NCBI GenBank assembly: GCA_002343685.1
Contig: DDRS01000034.1
Location: 62,001-126,000, forward strand
DNA: 64,000 nt
Origin: Thiobacillus denitrificans
GTDB taxonomy: Bacteria > Pseudomonadota > Gammaproteobacteria > Burkholderiales > Thiobacillaceae
Reading direction: 5' to 3'
A program made the position numbers and the translations under genes. How positions within the stretch are numbered: the first letter of the stretch is position 1; each line of letters starts with the position of its first letter. Below the pieces are notes generated by a model. That model did no database searches. It was not told the origin of the DNA and worked only from the letters and a program-made list of their open reading frames with translations. Positions 26,593-35,565 of this stretch are shown here, in pieces.

Positions 26593-28026
26593 TCAGGATT
26601 TTTTCGATCCGCCCACGCGGACGATTTTCATGGTGTTGGTGCCACCCGACTGGCCGATGGGTTCACCGATGGTCAGCAGAATCAGGTCGCCGTCACGTAC
26701 CGCGCCACGCCGCCGCAACTCTTCCTCGGCTTCGGCCAGCAACGCATCGCGTTCCTTGCTGGCGGTTTTCAGGTTGATCGGATAGACACCGCGGAAAAGA
26801 GTGACTTTTCTACGGGTTTCGACCTGCGGTGTCAAGGCATAGATCGGCACCCGGGTGGACAGACGGCTCATCCACAGACAGGTGTTGCCCGACTCGGTCA
26901 GGGCGGCGATCGCCTTGATGTTGAGGTGGACCGACGTGAACACGGCCGACATGGCGATCGCCTCGTCGGCACGCAGGAAGCTGTGGTCGAGCCGCTCCTT
27001 GGTGAATCCGGGCTCGGCTTCCTTTTCCGCTTCCAGGCAGACGCGGTCCATGGCCTGCACCGCCTCGACCGGGAACTGGCCCGCCGCCGTTTCGGCCGAC
27101 AGCATCACCGCATCGGTGCCGTCGAGCACGGCGTTGGCGACGTCGGACACTTCGGCACGGGTCGGGATGGGGCTGGAGATCATCGACTCCATCATCTGGG
27201 TGGCGGTGATGACCACCTTGTTGCGTTCGATCGCCATGCGGATCATGCGCTTCTGCAGCGCAGGCACCGCCGCGTCGCCGACTTCCACGCCGAGATCGCC
27301 GCGCGCCACCATGATGGCGTCGGAGGCCTCGAGAATCTCTTCCAAATTCTCGATCGCTTCGGTCCGCTCGATCTTGGCCACCAGCTGGCTCTTGCCGCCG
27401 GCCGCGCGCAGCAGTTCGCGCGCCTGGCGCATGTCGGCGCCGGAACGCGGGAACGACACCGCCAAGTAGTCTGCCTTCAGGGCAGCGGCGGTCTTGATGT
27501 CCTCGATGTCCTTCTCGGTCAGCGCCGAGGCCGACAAGCCGCCGCCCTTGCGGTTGATGCCTTTGTTGTTCGACAGCACGCCGCCCTGCACCACCTTGCA
27601 GATGATCTCCGCGCCCTGGACGTCCTCGACCCAGAACTCGATGCGGCCGTCGTCCAGCAGGAGGGTCACGCCCCGCTTCACGTCATTCGGCAATTCCTTG
27701 TAGTCGAGGCCGACGCGGGTCTGGTCGCCCAGCGCGCAGGCGGCATCGAGGATGAAGGTATCGCCCTTGGCCAGCGTGATCTTGCTGTCCTTGAACTTGC
27801 CAATGCGGATCTTCGGTCCTTGCAGGTCGACCAGCACGCCGACCGCGCGGCCGCGCGTGCGTGCCAGCGAGCGCACCAGTTCGGCACGGTCGATATGGTC
27901 TTGCGCAACGCCATGTGAGAAGTTGAGACGCACCACGTCCAGGCCGGCCTCCATCATGCGATCCAGCGTTTTGGGATCGGAGCAGGCGGGGCCGAGGGTG
28001 GCGACGATTTTGGTTCTGCGAATCAT
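26593..28026 (-). CDS. pyk: Pyruvate kinase
   Basis: Converts phosphoenolpyruvate and ADP to pyruvate and ATP, 477 residues. MIRRTKIVATLGPA is the canonical N-terminus, so ATG 28026 is the start rather than the upstream frame opening at 28095. The active-site region is MVARGDLGVEVG and the K+/Mg region includes RLNFSHG. The C-terminal regulatory domain ends in MKIVRVG. It lies between pgk and fba, separated from pgk by a strong hairpin. Confidence 0.96.
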   Translation of the reverse strand: MIRRTKIVATLGPACSDPKTLDRMMEAGLDVVRLNFSHGVAQDHIDRAELVRSLARTRGRAVGVLVDLQGPKIRIGKFKDSKITLAKGDTFILDAACALGDQTRVGLDYKELPNDVKRGVTLLLDDGRIEFWVEDVQGAEIICKVVQGGVLSNNKGINRKGGGLSASALTEKDIEDIKTAAALKADYLAVSFPRSGADMRQARELLRAAGGKSQLVAKIERTEAIENLEEILEASDAIMVARGDLGVEVGDAAVPALQKRMIRMAIERNKVVITATQMMESMISSPIPTRAEVSDVANAVLDGTDAVMLSAETAAGQFPVEAVQAMDRVCLEAEKEAEPGFTKERLDHSFLRADEAIAMSAVFTSVHLNIKAIAALTESGNTCLWMSRLSTRVPIYALTPQVETRRKVTLFRGVYPINLKTASKERDALLAEAEEELRRRGAVRDGDLILLTIGEPIGQSGGTNTMKIVRVGGSKKS

Positions 28027-28031
28027 AGTGG

Positions 28032-28112
28032 GTGAGCAGTGAGCGGTGAGCAGCAAGCGGTACAAAAACAAAAACGGTGAGCGTAGCCCGCTCACCGTTT
28101 ACCGTTTGCTCC
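28032..28112. repeat. Hairpin of GTGAGCR-type tandem repeats between pgk and pyk
   Basis: The left arm (28032-28060) is four imperfect 7-nt units, GTGAGCA GTGAGCG GTGAGCA GCAAGCG. The right arm (about 28088-28112) carries the complementary CTCACCG/TTACCG/TTTGCTCC pattern. It contains the perfect terminator-like hairpin at 28072-28100. It closely resembles the element between gap and pgk. Confidence 0.65.
28072..28100 (-). terminator. Terminator-like hairpin after pgk
   Basis: Perfect 12-bp stem AAACGGTGAGCG / CGCTCACCGTTT with a 5-nt loop. On the minus strand a T-rich tail (TTTTTGTTTTTG) follows, 12 bp past the pgk stop. It may reduce read-through from pgk into pyk. Confidence 0.7.
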
Positions 28113-29294
28113 TTAGCCTTTCGCGCGTTCCTCCAGGATCGCCACGGCGGGCAGGACCTTGCCTTCCAGGTATTCGAGGAAGGCGCCGCCGGCGGTGGAA
28201 ATGTAGCTCACCTTGTCGTAGATGTCGTACTTCTGGATCGCGGCGATCGTGTCGCCACCGCCAGCCAGGGTGAAGGCATTGGTGTTGGCGATCGCCATGG
28301 CGATGGTCTTGGTGCCTTCGCCGAACTGGTCGAACTCGAACACGCCGACCGGGCCGTTCCACACCACGGTACCGGCCTTCATGATGATGTCGGCGAGCTG
28401 CTGCGCGCTCTTCGGGCCGATGTCGAAAATCATGTCGTCGTCGGCAACGTCTCCGGCGTCCTTCAGCACGGCAGGCTCGTTGGCATCGAACTTCTTGCCG
28501 CATACAACGTCGACGGCGATGGGAATGGTCGCACCGCGGGCGGTCATCTTCTCGATCAGTGCCTGCGCGGTCGGCACCAGGTCTTCCTCGCACAGCGACT
28601 TGCCGACATTGTGGCCGGTGGCCTTGAGGAAGGTGTTGGCGATGCCGCCGCCGACCACCAGCTGTTCGCACTTCTCGGCCAGCGCTTCGAGCACGGTCAG
28701 TTTCGTGGACACCTTGGAGCCGCCGACGATGGCGACCATCGGGCGCGCCGGGTTGGCCAGCGCCTTGTCGAGCGCATCGAGCTCTTCGGTCAGCAGGATG
28801 CCGGCCGCTGCGGTCGGGGCGAACTTGGCGATACCGTGGGTCGAGGCTTCGGCACGGTGCGCGGTACCGAAGGCGTCCATCACGAACACGTCGCACAGGG
28901 CGGCATATTTCTTTGCGGTCTCGTCGACGTTCTTCTTCTCGCCCTTATTGACGCGGCAGTTCTCCAGCACCACCAGCTCGCCGTCGGCGACGTCGAAGCC
29001 ACCATCGGTCCACTCGCGGATCAGGCGCACGTTCTTGCCGAGCTTCTGTGCGATCACGTCGACCACCGGCTTCAACGAATCCTCTTCCTTGAACTCGCCT
29101 TCGGTCGGACGGCCGAGGTGGGAGGTGACCATCACCTTGGCACCGGCCTTGAGGCAGTGCTCGATGGTACGCATCGACGCGGTGATGCGGGCGTCGGAGG
29201 TAACCTTGCCGTCCTTGACGGGCACGTTCATGTCGGCGCGAATGAAGACGCGCTTGCCTGCCAGGTCGAGATCGGTGACGCGGATGAATGCCAT
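28113..29294 (-). CDS. pgk: Phosphoglycerate kinase
   Basis: Interconverts 1,3-bisphosphoglycerate and 3-phosphoglycerate with ADP/ATP, 393 residues. The N-terminal half has RADMNVPVKDG, TSHLGRPTEGE and VVLENCRVNKGE. The nucleotide half has AIVGGSKVSTKL and the C-terminal GGGDTIA. AGGAG precedes ATG 29294. It serves both the Calvin cycle and glycolysis. Confidence 0.97.
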   Translation of the reverse strand: MAFIRVTDLDLAGKRVFIRADMNVPVKDGKVTSDARITASMRTIEHCLKAGAKVMVTSHLGRPTEGEFKEEDSLKPVVDVIAQKLGKNVRLIREWTDGGFDVADGELVVLENCRVNKGEKKNVDETAKKYAALCDVFVMDAFGTAHRAEASTHGIAKFAPTAAAGILLTEELDALDKALANPARPMVAIVGGSKVSTKLTVLEALAEKCEQLVVGGGIANTFLKATGHNVGKSLCEEDLVPTAQALIEKMTARGATIPIAVDVVCGKKFDANEPAVLKDAGDVADDDMIFDIGPKSAQQLADIIMKAGTVVWNGPVGVFEFDQFGEGTKTIAMAIANTNAFTLAGGGDTIAAIQKYDIYDKVSYISTAGGAFLEYLEGKVLPAVAILEERAKG

Positions 29295-29363
29295 GGTTTG
29301 TTTCTCCTGAAAATTAAGCGGTAAGGGTTGGGCAGCGTGCCGCCCAGGCCTTACAGCTCAGTC

Positions 29364-29430
29364 GGGTGAGCAGTGAGCGGTAAGCGGAGAGCTGAACAAA
29401 ACCGCTCCCATCTCACCGCCCACCGGCTAC
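29364..29430. repeat. Hairpin of GTGAGCR-type tandem repeats between gap and pgk
   Basis: The left arm (29364-29388) reads GGGTGAGCAGTGAGCGGTAAGCGG. The right arm (29402-29430) is an imperfect complement with CTCACCG and CACCGGC units. It shares its unit with 28032-28112 and its architecture with 1001-1073. Confidence 0.6.
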
Positions 29431-29434
29431 CGAA

Positions 29435-30436
29435 TTACTTCGCCACGTGCTGCACGAAGCGCAGCATGTTGCAGGTGTAGCCGTACTCGTTGTCGTACCA
29501 GGACACGACCTTGACGAAGGTGTCGTCCAGGGCGATACCGGCTTCGGCGTCGAAGATCGAGGAGAAGCCGTTGCCGCGGAAGTCGGTCGAAACGACCTTC
29601 TCATCGGTGTAGCCCAGCGTCTTGCTGATGTCGCCGGACTGCGAGGCCTTCTTCATCGCAGCGCAGATGTCGGCGTACTTGGCGGGCTTTTCCAGCTCGA
29701 CGGTCAGGTCAACGACCGACACGTCGGAGGTGGGAACGCGGAACGCCATACCGGTCAGCTTGCCCTTCAGTTCCGGCAGCACCACGCCAACGGCCTTGGC
29801 GGCGCCGGTCGAGGACGGGATGATGTTTTCCAGGATGCCACGGCCGCCGCGCCAATCCTTGGAAGACGGGCCGTCGACGGTTTTCTGGGTGGCGGTGGCG
29901 GCGTGCACGGTGCTCATCAGGCCGCGCTTGATGCCCCAGTTGTCGTTCAGCACCTTGGCGATGGGCGCCAGGCAGTTGGTGGTGCACGATGCGGCGGAGA
30001 CGATGGCCTCACCGGCATACTTCTCGTGGTTCACGCCGTACACGAACATCGGGGTGTCGTCCTTGGACGGGGCCGATTGAACGACTTTCTTGGCGCCCGC
30101 GTCGATGTGCTTCTGGCAGGTTTCCTTGGTCAGGAAAAAGCCGGTGCACTCGATCACGATGTCGGCGCCCACTTCGTTCCATTTCAGGTTGCTCGGCTCG
30201 CGCTCTGCGGTCAGGCGGATCTTCTTGCCGTTGACGATGAGGTTGTTGCCTTCAACGGCGATGTCGCCCTTGAAGTTGCCGTGCACGGAATCGTACTTCA
30301 GCATGTAGGCCAGGTACTCGGGGTCGAGCAGGTCGTTGATCGCGACCACTTCGATGTCCTTGAAATCCTTGGCGATTGCGCGGAAAGCCATGCGGCCGAT
30401 GCGGCCAAAACCGTTGATACCAACTTTGATTGCCAT
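29435..30436 (-). CDS. gap: Glyceraldehyde-3-phosphate dehydrogenase, type I
   Basis: Interconverts glyceraldehyde-3-phosphate and 1,3-bisphosphoglycerate, 333 residues. The Rossmann start is VGINGFGRIGR. The catalytic Cys151 is in SAASCTTNCLAP. The C-terminal WYDNEYGYTCN is conserved. An aspartate after the second strand (VVAIND) suggests NAD preference, although CbbG forms can be less selective. It lies between tkt and pgk. Confidence 0.97.
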   Translation of the reverse strand: MAIKVGINGFGRIGRMAFRAIAKDFKDIEVVAINDLLDPEYLAYMLKYDSVHGNFKGDIAVEGNNLIVNGKKIRLTAEREPSNLKWNEVGADIVIECTGFFLTKETCQKHIDAGAKKVVQSAPSKDDTPMFVYGVNHEKYAGEAIVSAASCTTNCLAPIAKVLNDNWGIKRGLMSTVHAATATQKTVDGPSSKDWRGGRGILENIIPSSTGAAKAVGVVLPELKGKLTGMAFRVPTSDVSVVDLTVELEKPAKYADICAAMKKASQSGDISKTLGYTDEKVVSTDFRGNGFSSIFDAEAGIALDDTFVKVVSWYDNEYGYTCNMLRFVQHVAK

Positions 30437-30489
30437 GTGTCAGTCTCCAGTGAGTTGAAAATCTTCTAGGATGTGGAAACCGGGAGTCG

Positions 30490-30556
30490 GGCCGAAGGGG
30501 AGCGGGCTGAGCTCGTACTTCCCCTTCATTCCTGGTCCCTTGGTCCCTGGTCCCTT
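30490..30556. repeat. Hairpin plus CTGGTCCC tandem repeats between tkt and gap
   Basis: A 7-bp inverted repeat, AAGGGGA and TCCCCTT, encloses a GAGCTC palindrome. It is followed by three imperfect copies of TGGTCCC with 7-8 nt spacing (about 30532-30555). It is the least symmetrical member of the hairpin/tandem repeat group. Confidence 0.45.
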
Positions 30557-30560
30557 ATAT

Positions 30561-32546
30561 TTACAGAACGCCCTTGACCGCAGCCGCGACGGCCTCGGCG
30601 GTGATGCCAAACTCCTTGAACAGCGCCGGCGCCGGGGCGGATTCGCCGAAGCGGTCGATACCGATCACGGCGCCTTCCAGGCCGACGTACTTGCGCCAGA
30701 AGTCGGTGACACCGGCTTCCACGGCGACGCGCGGCAGCCCCTTGGGCAGCACGCTGGCCTTGTAGGCGGCGTCCTGCTTATCGAAGGTGTTGGTCGACGG
30801 CATGGAGACCACGCGCACCGCGATGCCTTCGGCAGCCAGCGCTTCCTGGGCCTTCACGGCCAGTTCGACTTCGGAACCGGTGGCGATGATGATGGCCTTG
30901 GCGCCCGCAGCATCCTTCAGCACATAGCCACCCTTGGCGATGTTGGCGATCGTGGCCTCGTCGCGCTTCATGAACGGCAGGTTCTGACGCGACAGGATGT
31001 GGCAGGTGGGACCATCGCGGCGCTCAACCGACGCGGCCCAGCCGACCATCGTTTCCACGGTGTCGCACGGACGCCAGACGTCGATGTTGGGGATCATGCG
31101 CAGGGTGGCGGTCTGCTCCACCGGCTGGTGGGTCGGGCCGTCTTCGCCGAGGCCGATGGAGTCATGCGTGAACACGTGGATCACGCGCTGCTTCATCAGC
31201 GCAGCCATACGGATGGCGTTGCGCGAGTATTCGGAGAACATCAGGAAGGTGCCGCCGAACGGCAGCAGGCCGCCGTGCAGCGCCATGCCGTTCATGATCG
31301 CGGCCATGCCGAATTCACGCACGCCGTAGCTGATGTAGTTGCCCGGGTTGCCGTGGCGCACCGGGTGGCAGCCTTCCCAGTTGGTCAGGTTGGAGCCGGT
31401 GAGGTCGGCCGAGCCGCCGAGGAACTCGGGCAGCGCGGGGGCCAGCGCGTTGATCGCGATCTGGCTCGCCTTGCGGGTGGCGACGGTTTCGCCCTTGGCG
31501 TTGATCGCGGCCAGCTTCTCGGCGACGTGCGCCTTCCAGTTGGCGGGCAGATCGCCCTTCATGCGACGCTCGAACTCGGCCGCTTCAGCCGGGTAGGCCT
31601 TCTTGTACTCGGCGAACTTGTTGTTCCACAGCGTTTCGAGCCCCTGGCCCTTGGTCTTGGCATCCCAGCCGGCGTAGATGTCGGCGGGAATCTCGAACGC
31701 GGGGTGGTTCCAGCCCATGTTCTTGCGGGTGGCTTCGACTTCGTCGTGGCCCAGCGCGGCGCCGTGCACGTCGTGCGTGCCGGCCTTGTTGGGCGAACCC
31801 TTGCCGATGACGGTCTTGCAGCAGATCAGGGTGGGCTTGTCGGTGCTGGCCTTGGCTTTCTGGATCGCCGCTTCGAGGGCGACCACGTCATGGCCGTCGA
31901 CGTTCGGCACCACGTTCCAGCCGTAGGCCTCGAAACGCTTGGCAGTGTCGTCGGTATACCAGTTCTCAATATGACCGTCGATCGAGATGCCGTTGTCGTC
32001 CCAGAAGGCGACCAGCTTGTTCAGCTTCCAGGTGCCGGCCAGCGCGCAGGCTTCATGCGAGATGCCTTCCATCATGCAGCCGTCGCCCATGAACACGTAG
32101 GTATGGTGGTCGACGATGGTGTGGTCGGGCTTGTTGAATTCGGCGGCGAGGATCTTTTCCGCCATCGCCATGCCGACGGCATTGGTGATGCCCTGGCCGA
32201 GCGGGCCGGTAGTGGTTTCAATACCGGGCGCGTAGCCATACTCGGGGTGGCCCGGAGTCTTGGAATGCAACTGGCGGAACTGCTTGAGGTCGTCCATCGA
32301 GAGGTCGTAGCCGGTCAGATGCAACAAGGCATAGATCAGCATCGAGCCGTGGCCGTTCGACAGCACGAAGCGGTCGCGGTCTGCCCACTTGGGGTTGGTG
32401 GGATTGTGGCGCATGTGGTGGTTCCACAGCGTTTCAGCGATTTCCGCCATGCCCATGGGGGCGCCGGGGTGGCCGGATTTGGCTTTTTCGACGGCATCCA
32501 TCGCAAGCGCGCGGATGGCATTGGCCAGGTCATTACGGGTTGGCAT
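30561..32546 (-). CDS. tkt: Transketolase
   Basis: Thiamine-diphosphate enzyme moving two-carbon units in the Calvin and pentose-phosphate cycles, 661 residues. Features are SGHPGAPMGMAE, the ThDP motif GDGCMMEGISHEA through FWDDNGISIDG, and the pyrimidine domain FGGTFLMFSEYSRNAIR. ATG 32546 (MPTRNDLANAIRALA) has AAGGGA upstream. The open frame extending to 32666 is not supported. It heads the five-gene block. Confidence 0.97.
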   Translation of the reverse strand: MPTRNDLANAIRALAMDAVEKAKSGHPGAPMGMAEIAETLWNHHMRHNPTNPKWADRDRFVLSNGHGSMLIYALLHLTGYDLSMDDLKQFRQLHSKTPGHPEYGYAPGIETTTGPLGQGITNAVGMAMAEKILAAEFNKPDHTIVDHHTYVFMGDGCMMEGISHEACALAGTWKLNKLVAFWDDNGISIDGHIENWYTDDTAKRFEAYGWNVVPNVDGHDVVALEAAIQKAKASTDKPTLICCKTVIGKGSPNKAGTHDVHGAALGHDEVEATRKNMGWNHPAFEIPADIYAGWDAKTKGQGLETLWNNKFAEYKKAYPAEAAEFERRMKGDLPANWKAHVAEKLAAINAKGETVATRKASQIAINALAPALPEFLGGSADLTGSNLTNWEGCHPVRHGNPGNYISYGVREFGMAAIMNGMALHGGLLPFGGTFLMFSEYSRNAIRMAALMKQRVIHVFTHDSIGLGEDGPTHQPVEQTATLRMIPNIDVWRPCDTVETMVGWAASVERRDGPTCHILSRQNLPFMKRDEATIANIAKGGYVLKDAAGAKAIIIATGSEVELAVKAQEALAAEGIAVRVVSMPSTNTFDKQDAAYKASVLPKGLPRVAVEAGVTDFWRKYVGLEGAVIGIDRFGESAPAPALFKEFGITAEAVAAAVKGVL

Positions 32547-32636
32547 TGCGTTCCCTTCTGCTAAGTAAAAAACGGTCGCATCCCCACCCGGGAAAGCCGC
32601 GCACAGACAGCTTGGGCAGAATATGCAAAAACCTTG

Positions 32637-32666
32637 ATTATCCGTCAGCAGGGCCAGCTTTCGCAA
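32637..32666 (-). promoter_or_regulatory. Candidate sigma70 promoter for tkt
   Basis: On the minus strand TTGCGA (from 32666-32661) and GATAAT (from 32642-32637) are separated by 18 bp, about 90 bp before the tkt ATG. No CbbR-type palindrome was confirmed nearby. Confidence 0.4.
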
Positions 32667-32779
32667 GCCGCGCCCAAACCGGATAAAAGAGACGTTGCGA
32701 CAAGGGCTTAAGCCGACAAGCTCATGCGCCGACTCAAAATTGAGACACTAAAATCTTTTTATTTACCCGATGCGGCGGC

Positions 32780-33562
32780 TTATGCGCCCGCCGCCTTCAG
32801 CCAGTCGCGCCACAACTCGAACAGTTCGGGGCTGGCCGAGGCGACGACGGAACGCTCCCACACATTGGCGATATCGAAACTGCCCGACAAGCTGGCCAGC
32901 CGCCCGCCAGCCTCCTCCAGAATCAGGGCGCCGGCAGCGTAATCCCATAACTTCTGCCCGCCATGGACATAGATGTCGAAACGGCCGGCGGCGGTATAGC
33001 ACCAGTCCAGGGTGGACGCGCCGAAATTGCGCTGCGAGGCATAGGGCGGCCACGACGCCAGGCGGCCGGCCAGCTCGCGGTCGATACGCTTCATCTCGAC
33101 GCCGGCAAGCGCGCGCCGCAACTCCGTGGCCGGCGCCCGCAGGGGCAACGGCGTCCCGTTGAGATGGGCGCCGTGCCCGCGTTCGGCGCTGAACATCTCG
33201 TCGGCTACCGGGTCGTACACCACGCCCAACTGGCGCTCGCCCTTGTAGAGATAGGCCACCGACACCGCGAAATAGGGCACGCCGGCGACGAAGTTGGACG
33301 TTCCGTCGATCGGATCGACGCACCACAATCCGTCGCGGCCGGCCTCCCAGGCATCGTGCTGCTGCCGCTCGGTCATTTCCTCGCCCAGCACCGGCACGTT
33401 GAGGATCCGGGGCAGCGCTTCTTCCAGTGCGGCCTGGGTCGCCGCATCGGCCTCGGTAAAGAGGCTGCCGTCGAGCTTGTGGCTATGCGCCACCTTGAGG
33501 AAGCGCGGCGTCACTTCGCGCCGCGCCACCTCGCGGACCAGTGTCTTGACCTGTTCAAGCAT
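32780..33562 (-). CDS. Inositol-monophosphatase-family phosphatase
   Basis: Mg-dependent sugar/nucleotide phosphatase of 260 residues. The metal motif WCVDPIDGTSNF and the C-terminal WDYAAGALILEEAGG are present; GEEMTE provides the further acidic ligand. Members include inositol monophosphatase, histidinol phosphatase and fructose-1,6-bisphosphatase-like forms; the substrate cannot be chosen here. ATG 33562 (MLEQVKTLV) lies 2 bp after the stop of the upstream methyltransferase gene, so they are probably one operon. Confidence 0.88.
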   Translation of the reverse strand: MLEQVKTLVREVARREVTPRFLKVAHSHKLDGSLFTEADAATQAALEEALPRILNVPVLGEEMTERQQHDAWEAGRDGLWCVDPIDGTSNFVAGVPYFAVSVAYLYKGERQLGVVYDPVADEMFSAERGHGAHLNGTPLPLRAPATELRRALAGVEMKRIDRELAGRLASWPPYASQRNFGASTLDWCYTAAGRFDIYVHGGQKLWDYAAGALILEEAGGRLASLSGSFDIANVWERSVVASASPELFELWRDWLKAAGA

Positions 33563-33564
33563 GG

Positions 33565-34179
33565 TCAGACCCGCACGCAATAACAGTAGACAAATTCCTG
33601 CTCCTTGCCCGCCGGCGTGTGATGGATTTCGGTTTCGTGCCCAAGCAGGCGAAATGGTGCACCGAATTCGGCATGCAGCGAGTCGGGGGCATACCGCACC
33701 ACGTCCAGCCCAGAACATTGCAACGGTCCGCCGGGGCCGAATGCGGCCACGATGACATGCCCGCCCGGTTTTACGCTGGCCAGCACCTGCGCCACATAGC
33801 GTGCACGATCCGCGGGATCGGTCAGGAAATGAAACACGGCCCGATCGTGCCAGACGTCGTAGCGTGCCGCCGGCAATTCGGCCCGGGTGATATCCGCGAC
33901 GATCCACTGCACCGACTGCGCGCGCGCGCCAAGCCGCGCACGGCTGGCGTCCAGCGCCGATTCGGCGAGGTCGAGCACGGTCAGGTTGCGGTAGCCGGCA
34001 TCGAGCAGGTCATCCACCAGGACCGACGCGCCGCCGCCGACGTCGATGATGTGCGCGTCCTTGCCTGCGTTGTTCTCGATCAAACGCAGCGACGACGCGG
34101 CGTGCGGCTGGAACCAGCCGACCTGGTCCGCCGTCTTGCCGCGATACACGTTTTCCCAGTGCTGCCGACGGTCGGCCAT
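33565..34179 (-). CDS. Class I SAM-dependent methyltransferase
   Basis: 204 residues. The SAM-binding motif is HIIDVGGGASVLVDDLL, followed by TVLDLAESALDASR and the IVADITR acidic loop. The N-terminal HWENVYRGK and VGWFQPHA are common in small methyltransferases of the TehB/thiopurine-like group. AAGG lies 9 nt before ATG 34179. The start is 1 bp past the stop of the redoxin gene. Substrate unknown. Confidence 0.85.
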   Translation of the reverse strand: MADRRQHWENVYRGKTADQVGWFQPHAASSLRLIENNAGKDAHIIDVGGGASVLVDDLLDAGYRNLTVLDLAESALDASRARLGARAQSVQWIVADITRAELPAARYDVWHDRAVFHFLTDPADRARYVAQVLASVKPGGHVIVAAFGPGGPLQCSGLDVVRYAPDSLHAEFGAPFRLLGHETEIHHTPAGKEQEFVYCYCVRV

Positions 34180-34180
34180 G

Positions 34181-34738
34181 TCACGCATCCTTCCATTTGA
34201 TCGAACAGCCCATGCTGGGAATCTGCTCTGCAGGCCCATGCTGGGTCGCCGCGATGGCCTTCATCGCCTCGAACAGGTCGCGCCGCACACCCTCGGGCGC
34301 GGTCTCCTTGCGCGATTCGTCGAAGCGGCCGCGATACTGCAGTTCGAAATTGCGGTTGAAGCCGAAAAAATCGGGGGTGCATACGGCCCCATAGGCTTTT
34401 GCCACGTCCTGGGTCTCGTCGATCACATAAGGGAACGGAAAACCGAATTCTGCGGCCACTTTTTTCATGTTGTCGAACGAATCCTCGGCATACTCGGTCG
34501 GATCGTTCGACATGATGGCGATGGCATGGATGCCATGCGCCTTGAGCTCAGCCAGATCACGCACCAGACGTGGACGGATCGCCTTCACATACGGGCAATG
34601 GTTGCAGATGAACATCACCAGCAAGCCGTTTGGGCCCATCGCCTCGCTCAGCGTCCACATCCTGCCGTCGACGCCGGGCAAACTGAAACCGGGGGCCTTC
34701 CAGCCAAAGTCGCATACCGGGGTGGTGAGGGAAACCAT
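34181..34738 (-). CDS. Thioredoxin-fold AhpC/TSA-type redoxin
   Basis: 185 residues without a signal peptide. A CXXC motif occurs in FICNHCPYVKAIRP, followed by DPTEYAEDSFDNMK and the cis-Pro region CTPDFFGF. This matches the cytosolic thioredoxin family proteins with CNHCPYV. GGAG sits 7 nt before ATG 34738. Co-directional and nearly contiguous with the methyltransferase and phosphatase genes. Confidence 0.88.
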   Translation of the reverse strand: MVSLTTPVCDFGWKAPGFSLPGVDGRMWTLSEAMGPNGLLVMFICNHCPYVKAIRPRLVRDLAELKAHGIHAIAIMSNDPTEYAEDSFDNMKKVAAEFGFPFPYVIDETQDVAKAYGAVCTPDFFGFNRNFELQYRGRFDESRKETAPEGVRRDLFEAMKAIAATQHGPAEQIPSMGCSIKWKDA

Positions 34739-34783
34739 GACGTGCTCCGTAAAAACGCTGGACAACGTCGGCATAATACCAAG

Positions 34784-35512
34784 ATGTCACCGCCACGCTT
34801 CTACCTTGACCAGCCGCTTGCACCAGGCGCCCGTTTCAACCTGCCGGCCGGCCCTGCACGCCATGCCGTGCGCGCGCTCCGGCTGGCGGTAGACGACGCC
34901 ATCACCCTGTTCAACGGCCGTGGCGGCGAATATGCCTCGCGCATCGAACGCATCCAGAAGGACGAGGTGGCCGTCAGCGTCACCGGCTTTGCCGATATCG
35001 AACGCGAATCGCGCTTGCGCGTGAGGCTGGCGCAGGGCATCTCGAGCGGCGAACGCATGGACTACACGTTGCAGAAGGCGGTCGAGCTGGGCGTGGCGGC
35101 GATCCAGCCGATCGCCGCCAAACGGAGCGTGGTCAAGCTGGCAGGCGAACGCGCCGACAAACGGGTGGCGCACTGGCAAGGCGTCGTAGCGAGCGCCTGC
35201 GAACAGTGCGGCCGCAACCAGGTGCCCATCGTGGCGGCGCCGATGACACTGGCCAACTGGTTGGGGCAGCATGAGGCCGGTCGCCTGCTGTTCTTGTCCC
35301 CGACGGCCGAGACGCGACTGGCCGACCTGTCATCATCGACTACTCAGGATTGGCTGGTGGCCGGCCCTGAGGGGGGCTTTGAGGCGGATGAAATCGCTGC
35401 ACTGCATGCAGCAGGTGCCGTTCCGGTCAGGCTGGGACCGCGCGTGCTGCGCACCGAGACCGCTGCCCTGGCCGCGCTGGCTGCCATGCAAACGCTATGG
35501 GGTGATTTTTAA
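34784..35512 (+). CDS. rsmE: 16S rRNA (uracil-1498-N3)-methyltransferase
   Basis: SPOUT-class methyltransferase modifying U1498 of 16S rRNA, 242 residues. The N-terminal PUA-like part begins PPRFYLDQ and has HAVRALRL. The knot region is VAGPEGGFEADEI with LGPRVLRTETAALAAL. ATG 34784 is preferred over the long upstream frame, which runs antisense through two genes. A strong bidirectional terminator follows. Confidence 0.96.
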   Translation: MSPPRFYLDQPLAPGARFNLPAGPARHAVRALRLAVDDAITLFNGRGGEYASRIERIQKDEVAVSVTGFADIERESRLRVRLAQGISSGERMDYTLQKAVELGVAAIQPIAAKRSVVKLAGERADKRVAHWQGVVASACEQCGRNQVPIVAAPMTLANWLGQHEAGRLLFLSPTAETRLADLSSSTTQDWLVAGPEGGFEADEIAALHAAGAVPVRLGPRVLRTETAALAALAAMQTLWGDF

Positions 35513-35516
35513 GGGC

Positions 35517-35550
35517 ATGAAAAAACCGGGCTGGTGCCCGGTTTTTTCAT
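35517..35550. terminator. Bidirectional rho-independent terminator
   Basis: A perfect 15-bp inverted repeat with a TGGT loop. Each arm is GC-rich next to the loop and ends in six A or six T. It lies between convergent rsmE and the DsrE-like gene and can serve both. Confidence 0.93.
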
Positions 35551-35565
35551 TTCGTTTCGCGGCGA

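Noticed and set aside
25675..27918. 747-codon open frame on the plus strand
   Set aside because: It is antisense to fba and pyk, which have clear family motifs; long antisense frames are common in this GC-rich DNA.
30471..32564. 697-codon plus-strand frame
   Set aside because: Antisense to transketolase, with composition typical of a shadow frame.
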